A stretch of DNA of 64,000 nucleotides from Rostratula benghalensis (taxonomy: Eukaryota > Chordata > Aves > Charadriiformes > Rostratulidae), in contig VXAI01000164.1 in the NCBI GenBank assembly GCA_013399305.1, forward strand, positions 931,839 to 995,838. The letters run 5' to 3'. Below are positions 1 through 13,400 of this stretch, piece by piece; positions within the stretch are counted from its first letter, which is position 1; every line of letters starts with the position of its first letter. The translations under genes and the position numbers were made by a program. The notes below the pieces were generated by a model. That model did not search any database and was not told the DNA's origin. It worked only from the letters and a program-made list of their open reading frames with translations.

Positions 1-1261
1 AACCTTATTTGAACTCTGCAGCAATGACTTCCAAGGGTATCTAGAGGCCTCTTTTTACTACCAGTAACACGTGTAATACAACCTAAAGTCTAATCACACA
101 AGGAAAAAAAGCCCGAGGGAAGCTCTCAGGGAAACCCAGCTATCCAGACTGAAGAGAAAGGTCAATGCTTTCATTGGATCTGCAGAGAACTGTGATTTCA
201 CTAGGAGCTGAATTAAGGTCAAGTAAGAAGAAACAAGTAAAATCGAAACTGGCAGCAAGATGGAAACTTCCCTAAGCCCTTTCCCCAGGGTAACTTCATG
301 TAACCTGATGAACAACAGGCAAATCCCACAACCCTGCATTTATCCTCCTCTCCTGGTTCAATATACAACCAAAACCCAACTTCTGTAGAGGGACAAAATA
401 AAAAGCCAGTTATTCGCATTCCAGTAGAGCTTCACTAACTGGACAATGGGTACCTTGGGGTCCCAGGAAGAGGGACTACCTCAAAAGAGCAAAACCAAAA
501 ACTCAAGATAGATACTGTGTGGTCAGAAAAACACTGCATAGACCTGAATACAAAACTTGTTAGCAGGGAATGCCAACTGCAAGCTTAAACATGTGAGGGC
601 CAACTCACTTTAGGGAAAAGCACGAATGGTTGCAGTTAAGGACAGTAACGAGGAATCACTGCTTTTCTCAGCTAGATTCAAGAACTGAGCCATCAATGTG
701 CACATCTGAAGGCCCAGAGCTGCCTTGCAAAACCGAAAAGAAAGTCAGCTTCCTAGAAGCCTTTTCCCTATGCCTACACTACTAACTACGAATACCTGAA
801 AAACAGAAAGAGGAAAATTTAAAATCTTCTTAACTGTCCACTTAGTGTTACTTTTACTCTGCAGCAGTATTTCCACTGTGGCTCTCAACACTACAGAAGT
901 TCAAAGTCTCGTAGTACCTGGCTATTTGCACGTATTATACAAGAACCACAGCCAAGAACATTAAAGAATGAGTTTCAAGTTTGTACTTGGCAAAACAACT
1001 GCATCTCATTTGGAGACCAGAGAGCTTGTTACGCATAGCAGCTGGATCAAATTATCACTCTTATCTTCAATACTAACATGCGATCTTGGCTTATGTTTTC
1101 TACAGAGGAAGAAAGTTGAGTTGTCTTTATTTTGGTTACAAAACCCTAAATAATTCCCCTCAGTGCTGAACCAAAAAAGCAAAGACAAGACAGCAAATCA
1201 AAATACACAGCTCTCCAACCTTCCCTGGCTGCATTAGTCTCCCAGATTAGTAATAATTTTA

Positions 1262-1370
1262 AACAGATAGATGAAGATAAATATTTTAAAATTTTATACC
1301 CCTTCTGCTTATCTGTGTTATGGCTTTTAATTGCAATTAAATGTTATATATTTGCTTTTAAGCAGATAAG
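1262..1370. promoter_or_regulatory. Cluster of GATA motifs around a 16-bp palindrome
   Basis: Four WGATAR matches lie within about 110 bp: agatag and agataa at 1264..1280, cttatct at 1308..1314 and agataag at 1364..1370. The last two form an inverted pair (cttatctg/cagataag) flanking a perfect palindrome TTTAATTGCAATTAAA at 1326..1341. Enhancer function is inference only. Confidence 0.3.
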
Positions 1371-2149
1371 TGACTGAAAAACAGATGAGACATGATGCCT
1401 CTTGTCACTTATCCCTCTAAAACGATAAATACATTCATTAGCCCACACGGAAATGTCTTTATTGATCTGTATGAAAAAAACCAAACAACCAAACCACAAC
1501 CAAGAGAGACAGCTAATACTGTCTCAAGGTGAATTTATATACTTTTGTTTCTTGCCTTCCTCCAGTGGTACATTTTTTTTTCTCCTTCACAATGTATTTA
1601 TAAGCCTCTTAATTACTTTCACAAACAAGGAAAAAAGGAAAGAATAAAAACCCCAGGCATACCAGAAGGGAAAAAAAAAAAACCAAACGCAAAACAAAAC
1701 AAAAAACAAACTACCATTTAAGTATAGCTAAGCATCTAAGATTTCTTTGTTTTCCAAGCCAGAACATTCTGTTCTGAGGTTTGAGTTCCTCCTGTGGTGC
1801 TCCCTGCACAACTATTCCAAGTGGTTTCAGTAACCAAGTATTTCACATGGGAAAAAGGAAGAAATATCCAGTGCTTAAGGCACACGATGGGCAGTCAATC
1901 TGGTTCCAGCTGTGCCACAAAATTGACATGAAAACTCTGGTGGACAACCTGGTCTAAACACACGATTTAAATCTTCAGCTACCAGGAGGCTTTCAACAAA
2001 GCCATAAATACAGTACTAAGTTCTCCATCAGATTTTTTTACCACTGGTCAGTATGGGAGCAAAATACTGCCACCATTAGGCATGAGTAGAAATGTTTTCT
2101 TCTTGTCCCACACTACACAGGTGTGAGTGACTGCATATGGGTGGTAGAC

Positions 2150-2189
2150 TCTGAAGAATCACATCAGCGACATCTGAAGAATCACATCA
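2150..2189 (+). repeat. Short tandem duplication, 23-bp period
   Basis: The 17-mer tctgaagaatcacatca occurs at 2150..2166 and again at 2173..2189, separated by gcgaca. It is a recent small duplication within the intron. Confidence 0.9.
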
Positions 2190-3099
2190 CCTAATTATAA
2201 TTTCTTATGTATTAGACCTACCATCCACCTAACCACATGCTATGCACCCACGAGGTGGAAGTCCAAAAGTGTTTGCTTAAAAATAAAAGGAACAGAAAAA
2301 AGCCCAGGCTATTTGTTCTGGAGCAGTTTCAAAGGTAGGATTTGGATGGTAAAGTACATTATATGCTTACCATTTACCTATCAATTAAAAACAAAAATTG
2401 AAATCACTGAAGAATTAAAAATGCACCCTCAAAAAAATCAGCAATACATCAAAAAGAATTTGGATTTTTAGTTTTTGCACATTAGACTGTGAGATGCTTC
2501 TGCAAACAATACAGTAAAATAGAATAAAAAGCACAGAAACTTTGTAGGTTGCACAACAGCTTCCTTTATTTGTACATGAAGCACGATGCCATTCAAGTGT
2601 GAGTCACTCTAATCATAAAAGTTCCTCACGAAGCAACACGACAAATTGTTCTCCCAGGGGCACTGATTTAAAGCACATTTTCAGAATTTCAGGATTATCA
2701 GAGACTAAAGGCGGCTGAATTTTCAGAGCAGGAGTCAGCAGAAAGAGGCCCATGGTGTCTTACTAATTTAAAAACGGGGGCGGGGGTTTAGTAATGACTC
2801 ACCAAAGAAAGCCTGTTAGTCATAAATTCTCTCTGCATTTTATCTTTTGCCGACAAGACCAGGTTTAAAGTCAAGAATGGGGAAAGAAAGCAAGCTGTGT
2901 CCGAAAGCTCACATGCTTTTCTACCTGTGCCCTCTCTGGTGTATCCCATTTTTTTAGAAACTGCAGTTCACAGATTTTGAAGCAAAAAGTTGCCCTTCAG
3001 CTTTAATGATGATCATAGAAAGGGTTTTCATAAGATCTTGTTATTTTAGGAAAAATCTTGTTTCTTGTTGTTAGGAAAAAATCTTGTTCTTTGATTTGC

Positions 3100-3254
3100 T
3101 GAAAGAAGTTGTGGAAGCCCCATCGCTGGGAGTATTTAAGGCCAGGCTGGATGAGGCTTTGAACAACCTGGTCTGGTGGGACGTGTCCCTGACCATGGCA
3201 GAGGGGTTAATACTCGATGATCTTTAAGATCCCTTCCAGCTCTAATGATTCTAT
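3100..3254 (+). mobile_element. CR1 LINE, 3'-end fragment
   Basis: The sequence follows the terminal part of avian CR1: a GAAGTTGTGGAAGCCCC-type segment, then AAGGCCAGGCTGGATGAGGC, the CTGGTCTGGTGGGACGTGTCCC stretch, and a terminal GATCTTTAAGATCCCTTCC block ending in ATTCTATGATTCT octamers. There is no poly-A tail, as is typical of CR1. It is 5' truncated. Confidence 0.88.
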
Positions 3255-3270
3255 GATTCTTAGTTATCTT

Positions 3271-3757
3271 CACCAGTGGCCAGCAGGTTGAAGGAAGTGA
3301 TTCTGCCCCTCTACTCCACTCTCGAGACCCTGCCAGGAATATTGTGACCAGGTCTGGACCTCCCAATATAAGAAGGACAATGGGCCTATTGGAGCAAGTC
3401 CATAGGAGGGCCATGGAGATCAGCAGAGGGCTGGAACACATCTTACGAAGACAGCCTGAGTGAGTTGTGGCAGTTCAGCCTGGAGGAGAGAAGGGTCTGG
3501 AGAGACCTTATAGGGGTCTTCCAGTACCTGAAGGGGGCCTACAGAAGAGATGGGGAAGGACTCTATCAGCGATTGTAGTGATAGTATGAGAAGCAACGGT
3601 TTTGAACTGGAAGAGGGGAGATTTAGACTGGGTATCAGGAAGAATTTTTTCACTATAAGGGTGGTGAGACACTGGAACAGGCTACTCAAAGAAGTTGTGG
3701 ACGGTATTCAAGGCCAGGTTGGATGGGGCTTTGAGCAACCTGGTCTAGTGGGTTGTT
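3271..3757 (+). mobile_element. CR1 LINE fragment lacking its 3' terminus
   Basis: This CR1 segment begins with GTGGCCAGCAGGTTGAAGG and ends at CTGGTCTAGTGGG. It covers the end of ORF2 and most of the 3' region, with recognisable but broken coding ([17 protein letters not shown]). It stops abruptly before the usual ATTCTATG repeats. It directly follows another CR1 3' end at 3254, in the same orientation. Confidence 0.88.
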
Positions 3758-5383
3758 TCTTCTACTATCTTCATTGTTTGACCAACCCTGAATGAAGCAC
3801 TGGTAATCTTTCTCCAGCTGGGATACTATTAAACAAACAAACAACACATAAAAAAAATATCATCCTTCTTTTCTAAGAACCTGGTCATGCTACTATCCTA
3901 CCAGTAATGTAATTTTCCCACCTTCAGTTACATTCAATTTATCATACAATAAAACCTCTATTAAGCTCTTTTAATGGCCTATAAAGCTGATTTAATCTTG
4001 CAACTGAAAGCCAACAAACGACAGGTGTTCATCCATTCTGAGCACTGAGTTATTTCATGTGAAAAAAATTGCTTAATTTCTGGAAGATTATAATAGTTTT
4101 ACCCAGCTATCAAAAACTAAGCAACAAAAAAATCCCAAACTAAATACACTAAACAAACATAAGTCACATCAAAGTATCTCTTAAAAAAAAATAAGAGAAC
4201 CTTTGTACTGTGCCAAAGGTTACAAGCAAAATAAGTTGCTTTTTGCCTCAGCCAGGAAAGACCCCCACACCTTGTTTAATTATTACCCTCTCTCATGACT
4301 TTCCTCAGAAAGCAGAAACGGATTTCTAGCTGCCTTTGAAACATTCATTTCTTCTTCCCAGGGTGGCATTAAATTCCTTCCATGATATGAAGATCTTAGA
4401 ACCTTTAGAAAGCTGTGTAGAGCTCAACACAGTAAGAGATGACAGAGACTTCATAGTCTGCTCTGTGTACCAAAAATTAACAGTTTGTTAATAGAGCTGT
4501 ACCTGTGAGGTATTAGGATAGTATCTCAACATTTATCTGGGTTTTTTTCTTCACCAGAAACAATTGTTGCTCTTTACAAAGATGTTGAAGTCAGAAATTA
4601 TTCCTGGATTATTTTAAGACAACTTTAGAATTTCTTTATCTAGAGTACATGTCCCCTCAAACAACCTGCCCCCACGATGATAGTGGATGTATCTCTTGCT
4701 TCAAATAGAAAGCAACTTGCAGCTCTTTTATGGGTGAAAAGTATTGCTAAAATAAACCATAAACTTCAGTTTTCTTTTGAAAAATAAAGTCATCTAGCAC
4801 TGTGACTGTTAGGTAAGTACTGAGTGCATTTCGTTCAGGCTTACAACTCAAGTAAAAATATACGTGAATGTATTAACACACCACCTACTTCCTCCCTCCA
4901 GAATGTAATTTTAGGATGCTTGCTAGCCATCTGGGTGGGCACATAAAGAAATGAAACACCTTACCTAGCTCAGTATTCTTTTGATGTTTGGGTTGGTAAT
5001 ATGATTACGAGTATCATAGGGCCATAAAATGCATGAAAACAGGACTGAAGACTCCCCCATTCACAGGCCTGCCTTTGTAGATGGCCGTATTTGTGTTATT
5101 TCACTGTCTGGGTTAATTAGATTACTGCCTAACAACATAAAGTCACACTCTGAAGTAGCAGAACAGGACATTATCACATCATGCCATGTCCTAATCCCAA
5201 ATCCAGACTTCTGTGGGACTTAAATCAAAAACACGAAAATTACATTTCTGTCCTATATCCTGAAAATGTGAGTGAAAACATAAGAATGATCCCCCTTCTA
5301 CTGTCACGTGATGAGGTGAGCCACATGTTGAGGAGAGCTCAGTGACTGGGAAGTGGTACCTAAAGACACACGTAAGATTTTAC

Positions 5384-5438
5384 CTGTATGGTTTGAAAAC
5401 TGGACGGAGTTCACCGTATCAACTTCAAATCCCAAAAC
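5384..5438 (-). CDS. PDXK: PDXK coding exon 2
   Basis: This is a 55-bp exon with acceptor ctgttacag and donor CAG|gtaaaa, encoding [18 protein letters not shown] plus the first base of the next Gly codon. It differs from human PDXK only by conservative changes (Val for Ile, Thr for Ala). It carries the Thr that contacts pyridoxal in the mammalian enzyme. Reading frame continues exactly from exon 1 (phase 0 in, phase 1 out). It is too short to be found by ORF length and was recognised by its protein similarity. Confidence 0.96.
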
Positions 5439-8400
5439 CTGTAACAGAGCACAGGAGTATTTCTTTTACTAAACACAGCTTTGTTAAAACATTATCAGTA
5501 TCATAAAACACAAGAGTTAGTATTTCCCAGTACATATTTTAAATTCTTGAGCGCTGTTTTAAAGTGAAAGCTGAGTCAACATACATGCAAACAAACAATG
5601 CAGTACTCTACTGCAGCAGACATGGAACAAAAGTGACACTGGCAACAGCACTAGAAAAACAGCTCTGGATCCTCAGGCTAGAGTTCACCTGGGGATAAGG
5701 ATGGAGACTCTGGTCCAGCAGCAACCACTGAAGCCCTGAAGAAAGCTTTGGATAGGTTTTCTTGGCAAGAAAAGCAGTCTAAATTTCAAGGTACTATATT
5801 AATGCAAAATACAAAGGGAAGATGCTGCTAATATTCGAGAAATCCTGTATTTCTGAAAAGAGGACAGAAGAATCTTAAAAGGGATCAACATTATGAGCCA
5901 TGCTTGAATGTCACACGCAGTTTCTTTAAAACTAAAAGAGAACAGAAAGAAAGCATAGTGAATTAATTTGGGGGATGATCAGACAACCAAAAGGGACAGA
6001 CCTCTTAAAAGCACAAAGTGGAAAAAATTCTAAAGCATGCTCCAAAAGCCACCTGCTACCTTGCATTACCAGCAATCCAAATACTGGAATATCCAAGAAT
6101 TTGCTAGCGCAATCAACAAACACACTATTGTTGCCCAAAAAGGATAAATGTTATGAAAATAAGAGCATCAAATCAGGGGAAATCTAACAAGGATTTTTAA
6201 CCTGATAATACCTGCTTAACACCAAGCGGCATTGTTGTTCAAGCCATTTTTAGACATTTTTATCTACCACAAAAGAAATTCTAAGGCAAGAATGACATAA
6301 CAGTCTGACATTTAATATTTGTTTCCACATTCTACTTGCTCTGAGTAAGAATTCTCCTCAAAAGACGAGCTGCTATATATGGCTCAGTGAGTCATACGGG
6401 GAGATAACAGTGATGATGCATCACTGTTTATGATCCACTTTCAGGCAATTTGCTGGGAAAGGGGGAGTGAACAAAGCTTTTGCCAGTCACGTTTTTCCCT
6501 GAGACACACGCCTCTCTCTCCCTTTTTGTCACAAAGGCAACCCCTTCAAATACATTTAAAATCTCTGGGTGTTCAGTGTCAGGTGTTAGGTTTTCCCTGT
6601 GCATGCACTTTCTCTTGCACATGAAAGCCATTAAGTGATAAGCCCCTTATTTCAAATCCTGGGCTGTTACAAGATGGAGGTAGGTGCTGCAATAAGTAGT
6701 TCTCTCTGCCTGCTGGTGCCGCATTTCTGTCATTTTACAGCTCAGAGTCCTCACAGGTCTTCACAGGACAGGTCTCTTCTTTCAATATATAATAAAGGTT
6801 TCCATTCACTCCTAACCAGAAAGCAAAGTAATCTTAAAGTAATGACAGACAGACTGGTGAGCTGCCTCAGCCTCAAGTTAAAATTAACCTCAGCTTCTGC
6901 TCTCGCCCCAGCTTCTTGTTTCACCTTGGTGGATTTTATTTTGAAGACCTGGGAATTAGAGGGCTAAGAACAAGGCAATACTTTATGACCTTAACCTTGA
7001 TGCTTGCACACACTCTTCAAAGAAATAAATGAGAATGTTCCCTCTAACCAGCCTGCCTTCTCATATTCAATTGCCCTCCCTGCAATGAACACGTTAGAAG
7101 TCCTTCTTTTCTTCAAATATCCTGACAACCATTGTGAATTAATCTATTTCTGTGCAATATTTAACTCCCATTCCTACAACTATTTAACACCTGACACTGC
7201 AGAACACACTGACTACTCAGGCTTACACACGTAGTGCTCTATGGAAGAAGAGTGCACGCAAGTGCTTGCAGGGAGAGCTGGTTTGTAACACAGATAAGCA
7301 CTATGCCAGCTGATGGTCATCAGAAGGAGCACCCCTTCTTTACTGTCTCCACTAGCACTACCCATCATCTGATTTCCCAACAAGCACTTCTGTAAATACA
7401 AGAGAAGCCAACTCTCTTGGTGACAGCTAGGTGTCAGGTTAGCTTAGCAGGACACTCGGAGAAGAGCGCTAAAGGAAGTGCTTTTGAATTATTGAGGAAA
7501 AGGCAGAAACGGCTCAAATTCAGCAAGAAAGCTTGATATTCTCACTTTCCTCCTAGGTGCAAAACAGGCTAAAAAGCCTTTAAAGGTCTCCATAAAAATC
7601 ACTTAACGGTGTTAGTCTACTCTGTCACAGCCACTAATTTGCCCTAAAGTGTTGTTTCAAATAAACATGACAGTAATCTAACACACCTAATCACACAACT
7701 CTCCAGTTCTGATTCAACCCTCAAAATAAGTGCCGGTTCCTCTGCATCAAGGAATTTCCTTTTACAAAGATCCTTACCAATACAGTGTAATTAAAGACAT
7801 AAAACATCATTTAAAAAACAAAGTATAATTACAAAACATAATTAGTACTACCTTCAAAATGAGAGTTACAGATGTTGAGGTCTAGGCTCAGGATCAAGTA
7901 TTAAAATAATCAAAAAGAATGTTCAAGTCAAGTTCAGCCAATACATGTTTGCTACCCAGGCAAACTGCATAAAAAAGCCTCATAGAATTTAGTCATCAGA
8001 GTAAGACCTGCAAACAGCGTATACTGAAGTGCTAAAACAACTCTTGACAGCAATCATCTCTTCTACAGAGAAAACGGTCTTAACTACACTAACCAAAATT
8101 GACAACTTGATCGTTTAATGTGGGTAAGGAAATATTATCCCCCTCCTTCAACCAATGATTAAAACCCAGTACTAATAACCTTTCATATCTACAGGACCAC
8201 ACGCATCAGAAACTGTTTCTGATGCACTGAATGATGGGTAATACCTTCCCCTGCTTACTAAGGAAGAACTGTATTCAAAAGATGTCTTGTTAAATCTTTT
8301 TAATATGCACACCCATATTTTTAATTTCTTGGGCAGAGCTAACTAAAAGCACTGATTACCAAGTTGGGGGGGTGGTTTTTATCTGAATTAAAAGCTTCCT

Positions 8401-10414
8401 CCCAAACCAGAGGTTAAATAAATCTTAAGTAAATGTTAACTGCCTAATTAGAAGTACACCAGTTTCATACAGACATAGAAAACCTGAGATCAGGGCAAAT
8501 GTATTGAATCAGATAAATCACACAAAATAAAGTCTCTCTCTCTCTCTTTGTACACAGAAGTGCCAAATATCACCTGAAACTATGCATTTAGCTGAATAGC
8601 AACATTTTTTTCTATGTTATAAGCCAGTAAGAATCATCCTTCCCTCTGGAAAATTACTAGGAAGTACAAATTCAACACAGGACTAAACTCTATTTTTATC
8701 AAGTTCCTTGCTTGTTAATATGAAACACATTTAAATTATTTTTAAATCCATGAATTAAAATAATAAATCTGCTCCAGTGCAATGGAGAATACTGATGTAT
8801 TTTCTACATAGAGAAACGAAGTAAATACATATATATATACACACACACATATATATGTGTGTCAGTTCCGTTGTCCTCTCAACACCTTTCCTTATTTCAT
8901 GAGCAATCAAAACATTGTAATCGGCAAAGACTGCACGTGAAACAGAAAATAAAGTGAGATACAGACAGTAGAGTTTTGTAGCTTGCACACAACAGAATAA
9001 ATTCAATGTGGTAATGGTTTATCATAGTTCACCTAGGTATGCAGTTGTCTCTACACTTTGCAAAAGCCATAGGTAGCACTTTGCCAGGTCCACCTGTGTG
9101 ACAGATGCCATCACTGAGATACTGACAGTTTCACCTTGTAGTCCCTTTGCCCCACTTTCCCTTTGCTTCCTGAATTTCTTTGCATATCATTCTGCTATAT
9201 TTGCAAAATAATCCACCTTTCCATGTTAAAACTCTTGTTTTTCTGTGTGTGCATACACACATGTCTCTCTTGCACCTCTGTGTAAACTGAAGTCACTCCA
9301 CTTGGATTTTGCCTATGTCAGAACTAATGTCATCAGACCCTAGTTGGTTAGTGCAAGGACTCATCTAAGAAACTCACAGTAATCCTTTATCGCTTCTCCA
9401 CACCAGCTTGATAAATAGCCTATTCTTGCTGTTACTTTTCCTGCGCCCTATAGAAAAGGTCCTGTGGTGATAGTCCTGCCTCTGATTTTGAAAATGCAGG
9501 TTACAGCAGATACTCCTCAAGTGTCCAGTGCACCAGCTCAAGGAGACCACACAACTACCTTACCATTATCCCCTGCTTTGGATGATCTGGTCTTTTACAG
9601 GTCCTCCAGTAGAGAACAATTCCCCATTTCCCTCCCGTCCCTCTACTGTCATTCTGTATAAATATCATTTGCCCACAGAACTGCAAATTCTGGGCAAACC
9701 TAAACCTTTAGACAGTTAGGGTAAGGATGTTAAGCGCCCTTCAAAGGAAAAAGATAACTGAGTTAATCTTAAACCTCCAGTCTAAACACATGTCAAACAA
9801 TGTTCTTCTTAAGAGCCACATTAAGGTTGCCTGTATCCCATCATACAGTGACATTTACTGCAACTGAAGTCTCAGAAGAAAATTGGTGATTCCAACATAT
9901 TTTTTCAGACTTTTCATACAAAGGAGGTGGAACTGTTACCTTCCTAAAAATAAATCACAAAACATCGAAAACAGAGGAGTTTTGTATCTGGAAAGCCGGG
10001 CTAGCAGGTCTGAATGACACATTTCAGAAAAAACACTTGAAAGATTAAATCAAAATACACAGACTGGAGCAGAGTGCATTTGAAAAAACAGCTAGTGTGA
10101 AACACGTTATGCATGAGACCAAACTGGGCGCAGTTCTTCCTCACAAATAAATGAAAGAAAGGGACAAACATCATGCAGTGCTTCCCACAGTGCACTGCCT
10201 TGCAAAGAGAAGGTACACCACCTCTGCAGGCACCCAATCTACAGAAGTATTAAAATGCACATCTTCAAACTAGCAAGTGCTCAAGTAGGGGGTAGGGCAT
10301 AGAGGGGCAGGGGAAAGGGAGGTAGAAAGCAACACAAAAGAAAGGAAGAGACTTCAAAATACATGGACAACCTCTAAAGGTGTTAGATCTTTTTGGAAAA
10401 CTGGACCAATAGCC

Positions 10415-10451
<37 letters not shown>

Positions 10452-13400
10452 CAAAAGTAAATTTAAACTTCTATCCAGTCACCAAGCCACAAAGAAGCAG
10501 CTACAAAAATGGATCTCCTTCAGGATTCAAATTTTTAAAGTGACACCAAGTGTTTTACTAGTACAACCACCTAAAGACTGGAAGAGACAGAAAATGTCTT
10601 GGGTTATATAGGTGTTACAGTGCAACCTTTTGGACTTTGCCACTGTGTTAATGCATGAATTAGAGCTTTGTTTAAAATTTACAGTCTCTCGTCCTCTCCC
10701 TTCCAGAAAACATTTCAATCATACATATACTGAAACCTGCTACTTCTTCACCACAAAGAACTAGTACTTAAGCTTGTTGCAAATAAAAGATTACAAACAC
10801 AGATTGTCCTGCTGAAGGAAATGTAAGTTGTGCCTGTTATGTAAAGGGAGGGATTGTAAAACAGGAGAATGGAAACTGTTCCACATTATGGAAAATTGTG
10901 AGTGTAGCAACAGGGAAAATCACAGGAAATTTTTGAAGCAACTGCAACATCTCAAATTCAGTTTTATTGCTTGCTAACCTTTATGTTTATATTTGTGTAA
11001 ATCTACCTAATGTACCAATGGTCTGGAGAAACAGAAGTACTCAATTTTATCTCCTAATCCTATTTGGTATTTGATTGTTAACACCACTTGAAATGGAAAA
11101 CTAACGTCAAAGATTAGCTCTGCCTCAGAGTAAATATTAACAGAAATTCTCATTTAATAATTTTATTTACTGTGAGAAATGCTTAGAGAAATGTGAAAAG
11201 CTGTTACTGAACTGTTTAAAATTTGTATTGCAGTTTTGCTATACTTCTTCGGGAGGAAAAAATAAATTTTCAAAAGTATCACACACTTTATAGTACTCAA
11301 GAAGTTGTATTTTTTTCTTGCTGGCACCCAATTTGGAAACAAAAAAATACAAAGATAAATATCTTAAATCTCCAAAGTGCACAAGAAATACTGTCACTTG
11401 AATTACATGAACTTCTGAACTGAAGTATGTTTTACTGCTTTCCTGGGTACTAAACATTATAAACAAAGAGAATAAACAATTTCCAATGCATTATATACAC
11501 GTTTAGAGAAAGATAAGTTTAGAAGGGGCTGAGAGAGATGCTGTGGAATTGCTACCCTTGGAGGTTTTCAAGTCCCAGAGCAACCTGGCCTGAACTTAGT
11601 GCTGACACAGCTTTGGGCATGAGGTTGGAGTGGGGACCTCCAGAGGCCTCTTCCATCCTGGGTCACTGTGTCATTCAATGATACTGCTACATACAAAAAT
11701 CTCAGGTTTACCTGTTGTAGAACAGGATGTACAAAATTATACAAAATATCATCACTTGCTATTCATCATAAAGTTCCAGTTATAAGGATACAAAACAGTC
11801 ATATGGTGTGTTGACACTATTAACCATGCCAGCTCTGTCACTAAATATAATAGATCCTTCGCTGTTAAATGATCACTAGACCAATTTAGCTAGAATTCTT
11901 GAGTTTGTACTTAATTTAGACAACCTTTGAGAACAATGACCTAGTTTTTGCAGGATTGAAATTCAGTTAAAAATACTTCTGTATTCTGCAACGTGGTCAG
12001 TATACATTTCCCTCTTTGGGCACCGTGTTTATGCCTTCAGTGGCATTTATTTCTAAGGTTTCAAAATAAGACCACAAAGCAGTCCTGCAGCTCACATTAG
12101 AGGAAAAATCTGGAACAATGAGGGAAAGGTACAGTAAGGAAAAATAAAAGTTAATGTGAGGAAGAAAATCAAAAGGGAACATGAAAACAGACTTCGTAAA
12201 CCACATGTTCCTTCCATAGTATTTGTGTCCCTTCATACGTGTTCATACATTGCTGTATTTATTTCATAAAAAAAAAGCTGAGATCTCCATCCAAACTGTC
12301 CAACTCCTTCAAAATCCTAAATTTTGGAAAACATTAGCTTTACCATACCAGAATACTTCGAAACAAATTTCCCCAAATGAGTCCACAAATCCAGGGAAAA
12401 TATCAGAGGGTGAAATTGCAAATCAAGCTCTGCCAATCATTCATACAAGTTCTTTTATTGTGGATACAAAGTACCTCATTTCCTATATGCATAATTAGAG
12501 CTTCACATTCAGATCTGGGCTACAGACGTGCCATAGGTGAAAATCTCTCTAATTTGTTCATTAACATCTTTAAAAAGTGAGGTTATCTCCAAGGGAAATG
12601 CAGTTTCTTGACAAGAAGAGGGCACTGACTAAGAAGAAAGAACAAGATTCTGCTAATCAGGAGAAGAGAACATTTGAGACTCTGCTTTTGAAAGGATATA
12701 GCTTTCACACATCTAGTTCTCCCAAAAATAAATGCAGTACTGTATTATAACATTTAACTTCCACCTCTTCTGCTTTGTAGCAAGATCCTCGCTTTATAAG
12801 TAAACTTCATGGAAAAAAAGAATGACTCTGTTTCAATTAATATTCAAATAACAAACCATCCAAGCCAGGTATGTCCTGTCCGTTGTGCCAACGGATGGTA
12901 ACAGACTGATGAATTAGAGCAGAGTAGCAGTAAACGTTAAGAATAGTGAGAAGATGAACACAGAGTAGGCATGTGAACTGCAATCGTCCAGATGGAGCCT
13001 GAAGAGTCAGCACGGTGAATTATGCTCAGGATTCCAAATCAAGGGGTCAGGTATGTAAATTCAACTGTGCTACTGATTTATTTCCCTTTATCAGGCAAGA
13101 TCAACACAGAGATATAATTCCAGAAACAACCAGTGCTTTCAGCTGCTTTCCTACTTGATGGCTACATTTTGATGCCTAGAAATGATCCATGAAGTCATGA
13201 AACCCAGGTAGATCTCACTGCTTTCACTTAGTAGTGATTGTCAGGCTTCTCTTTATTGTAAGCTGGCTCAGACTGACCTACACTCTGCTAAAATCTCTGG
13301 CCTGACATTAGAGCTATTGTTTCTGCAGAGAAAAAACATCCTTGAGGAGAGCCTGAGAAGCAAAGAACCATGACAAATATTAGGATGTTGGTTTAGACCA

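Larger units (their letters stand above)
1..5383 (-). other. PDXK: PDXK intron 2 (partial)
   Basis: This runs from the donor of exon 2 to the left edge. It contains two CR1 fragments (3100..3757), a GATA-motif cluster (about 1260..1370) and a short tandem duplication (2150..2189). Expected exon 3 peptide (YAHWKGQ, ELYEGL, YDYVLT) was looked for on the minus strand and not found. Confidence 0.85.

Noticed and set aside
4957..5003. Possible PDXK exon 3 after a ttac donor-like site near 4964
   Set aside because: Reverse-strand translation does not give the conserved YAHWKGQ or ELYEGL peptides.
10421..10447. A27 as tail of a processed pseudogene
   Set aside because: No coding remnant upstream and no flanking direct repeats were found.
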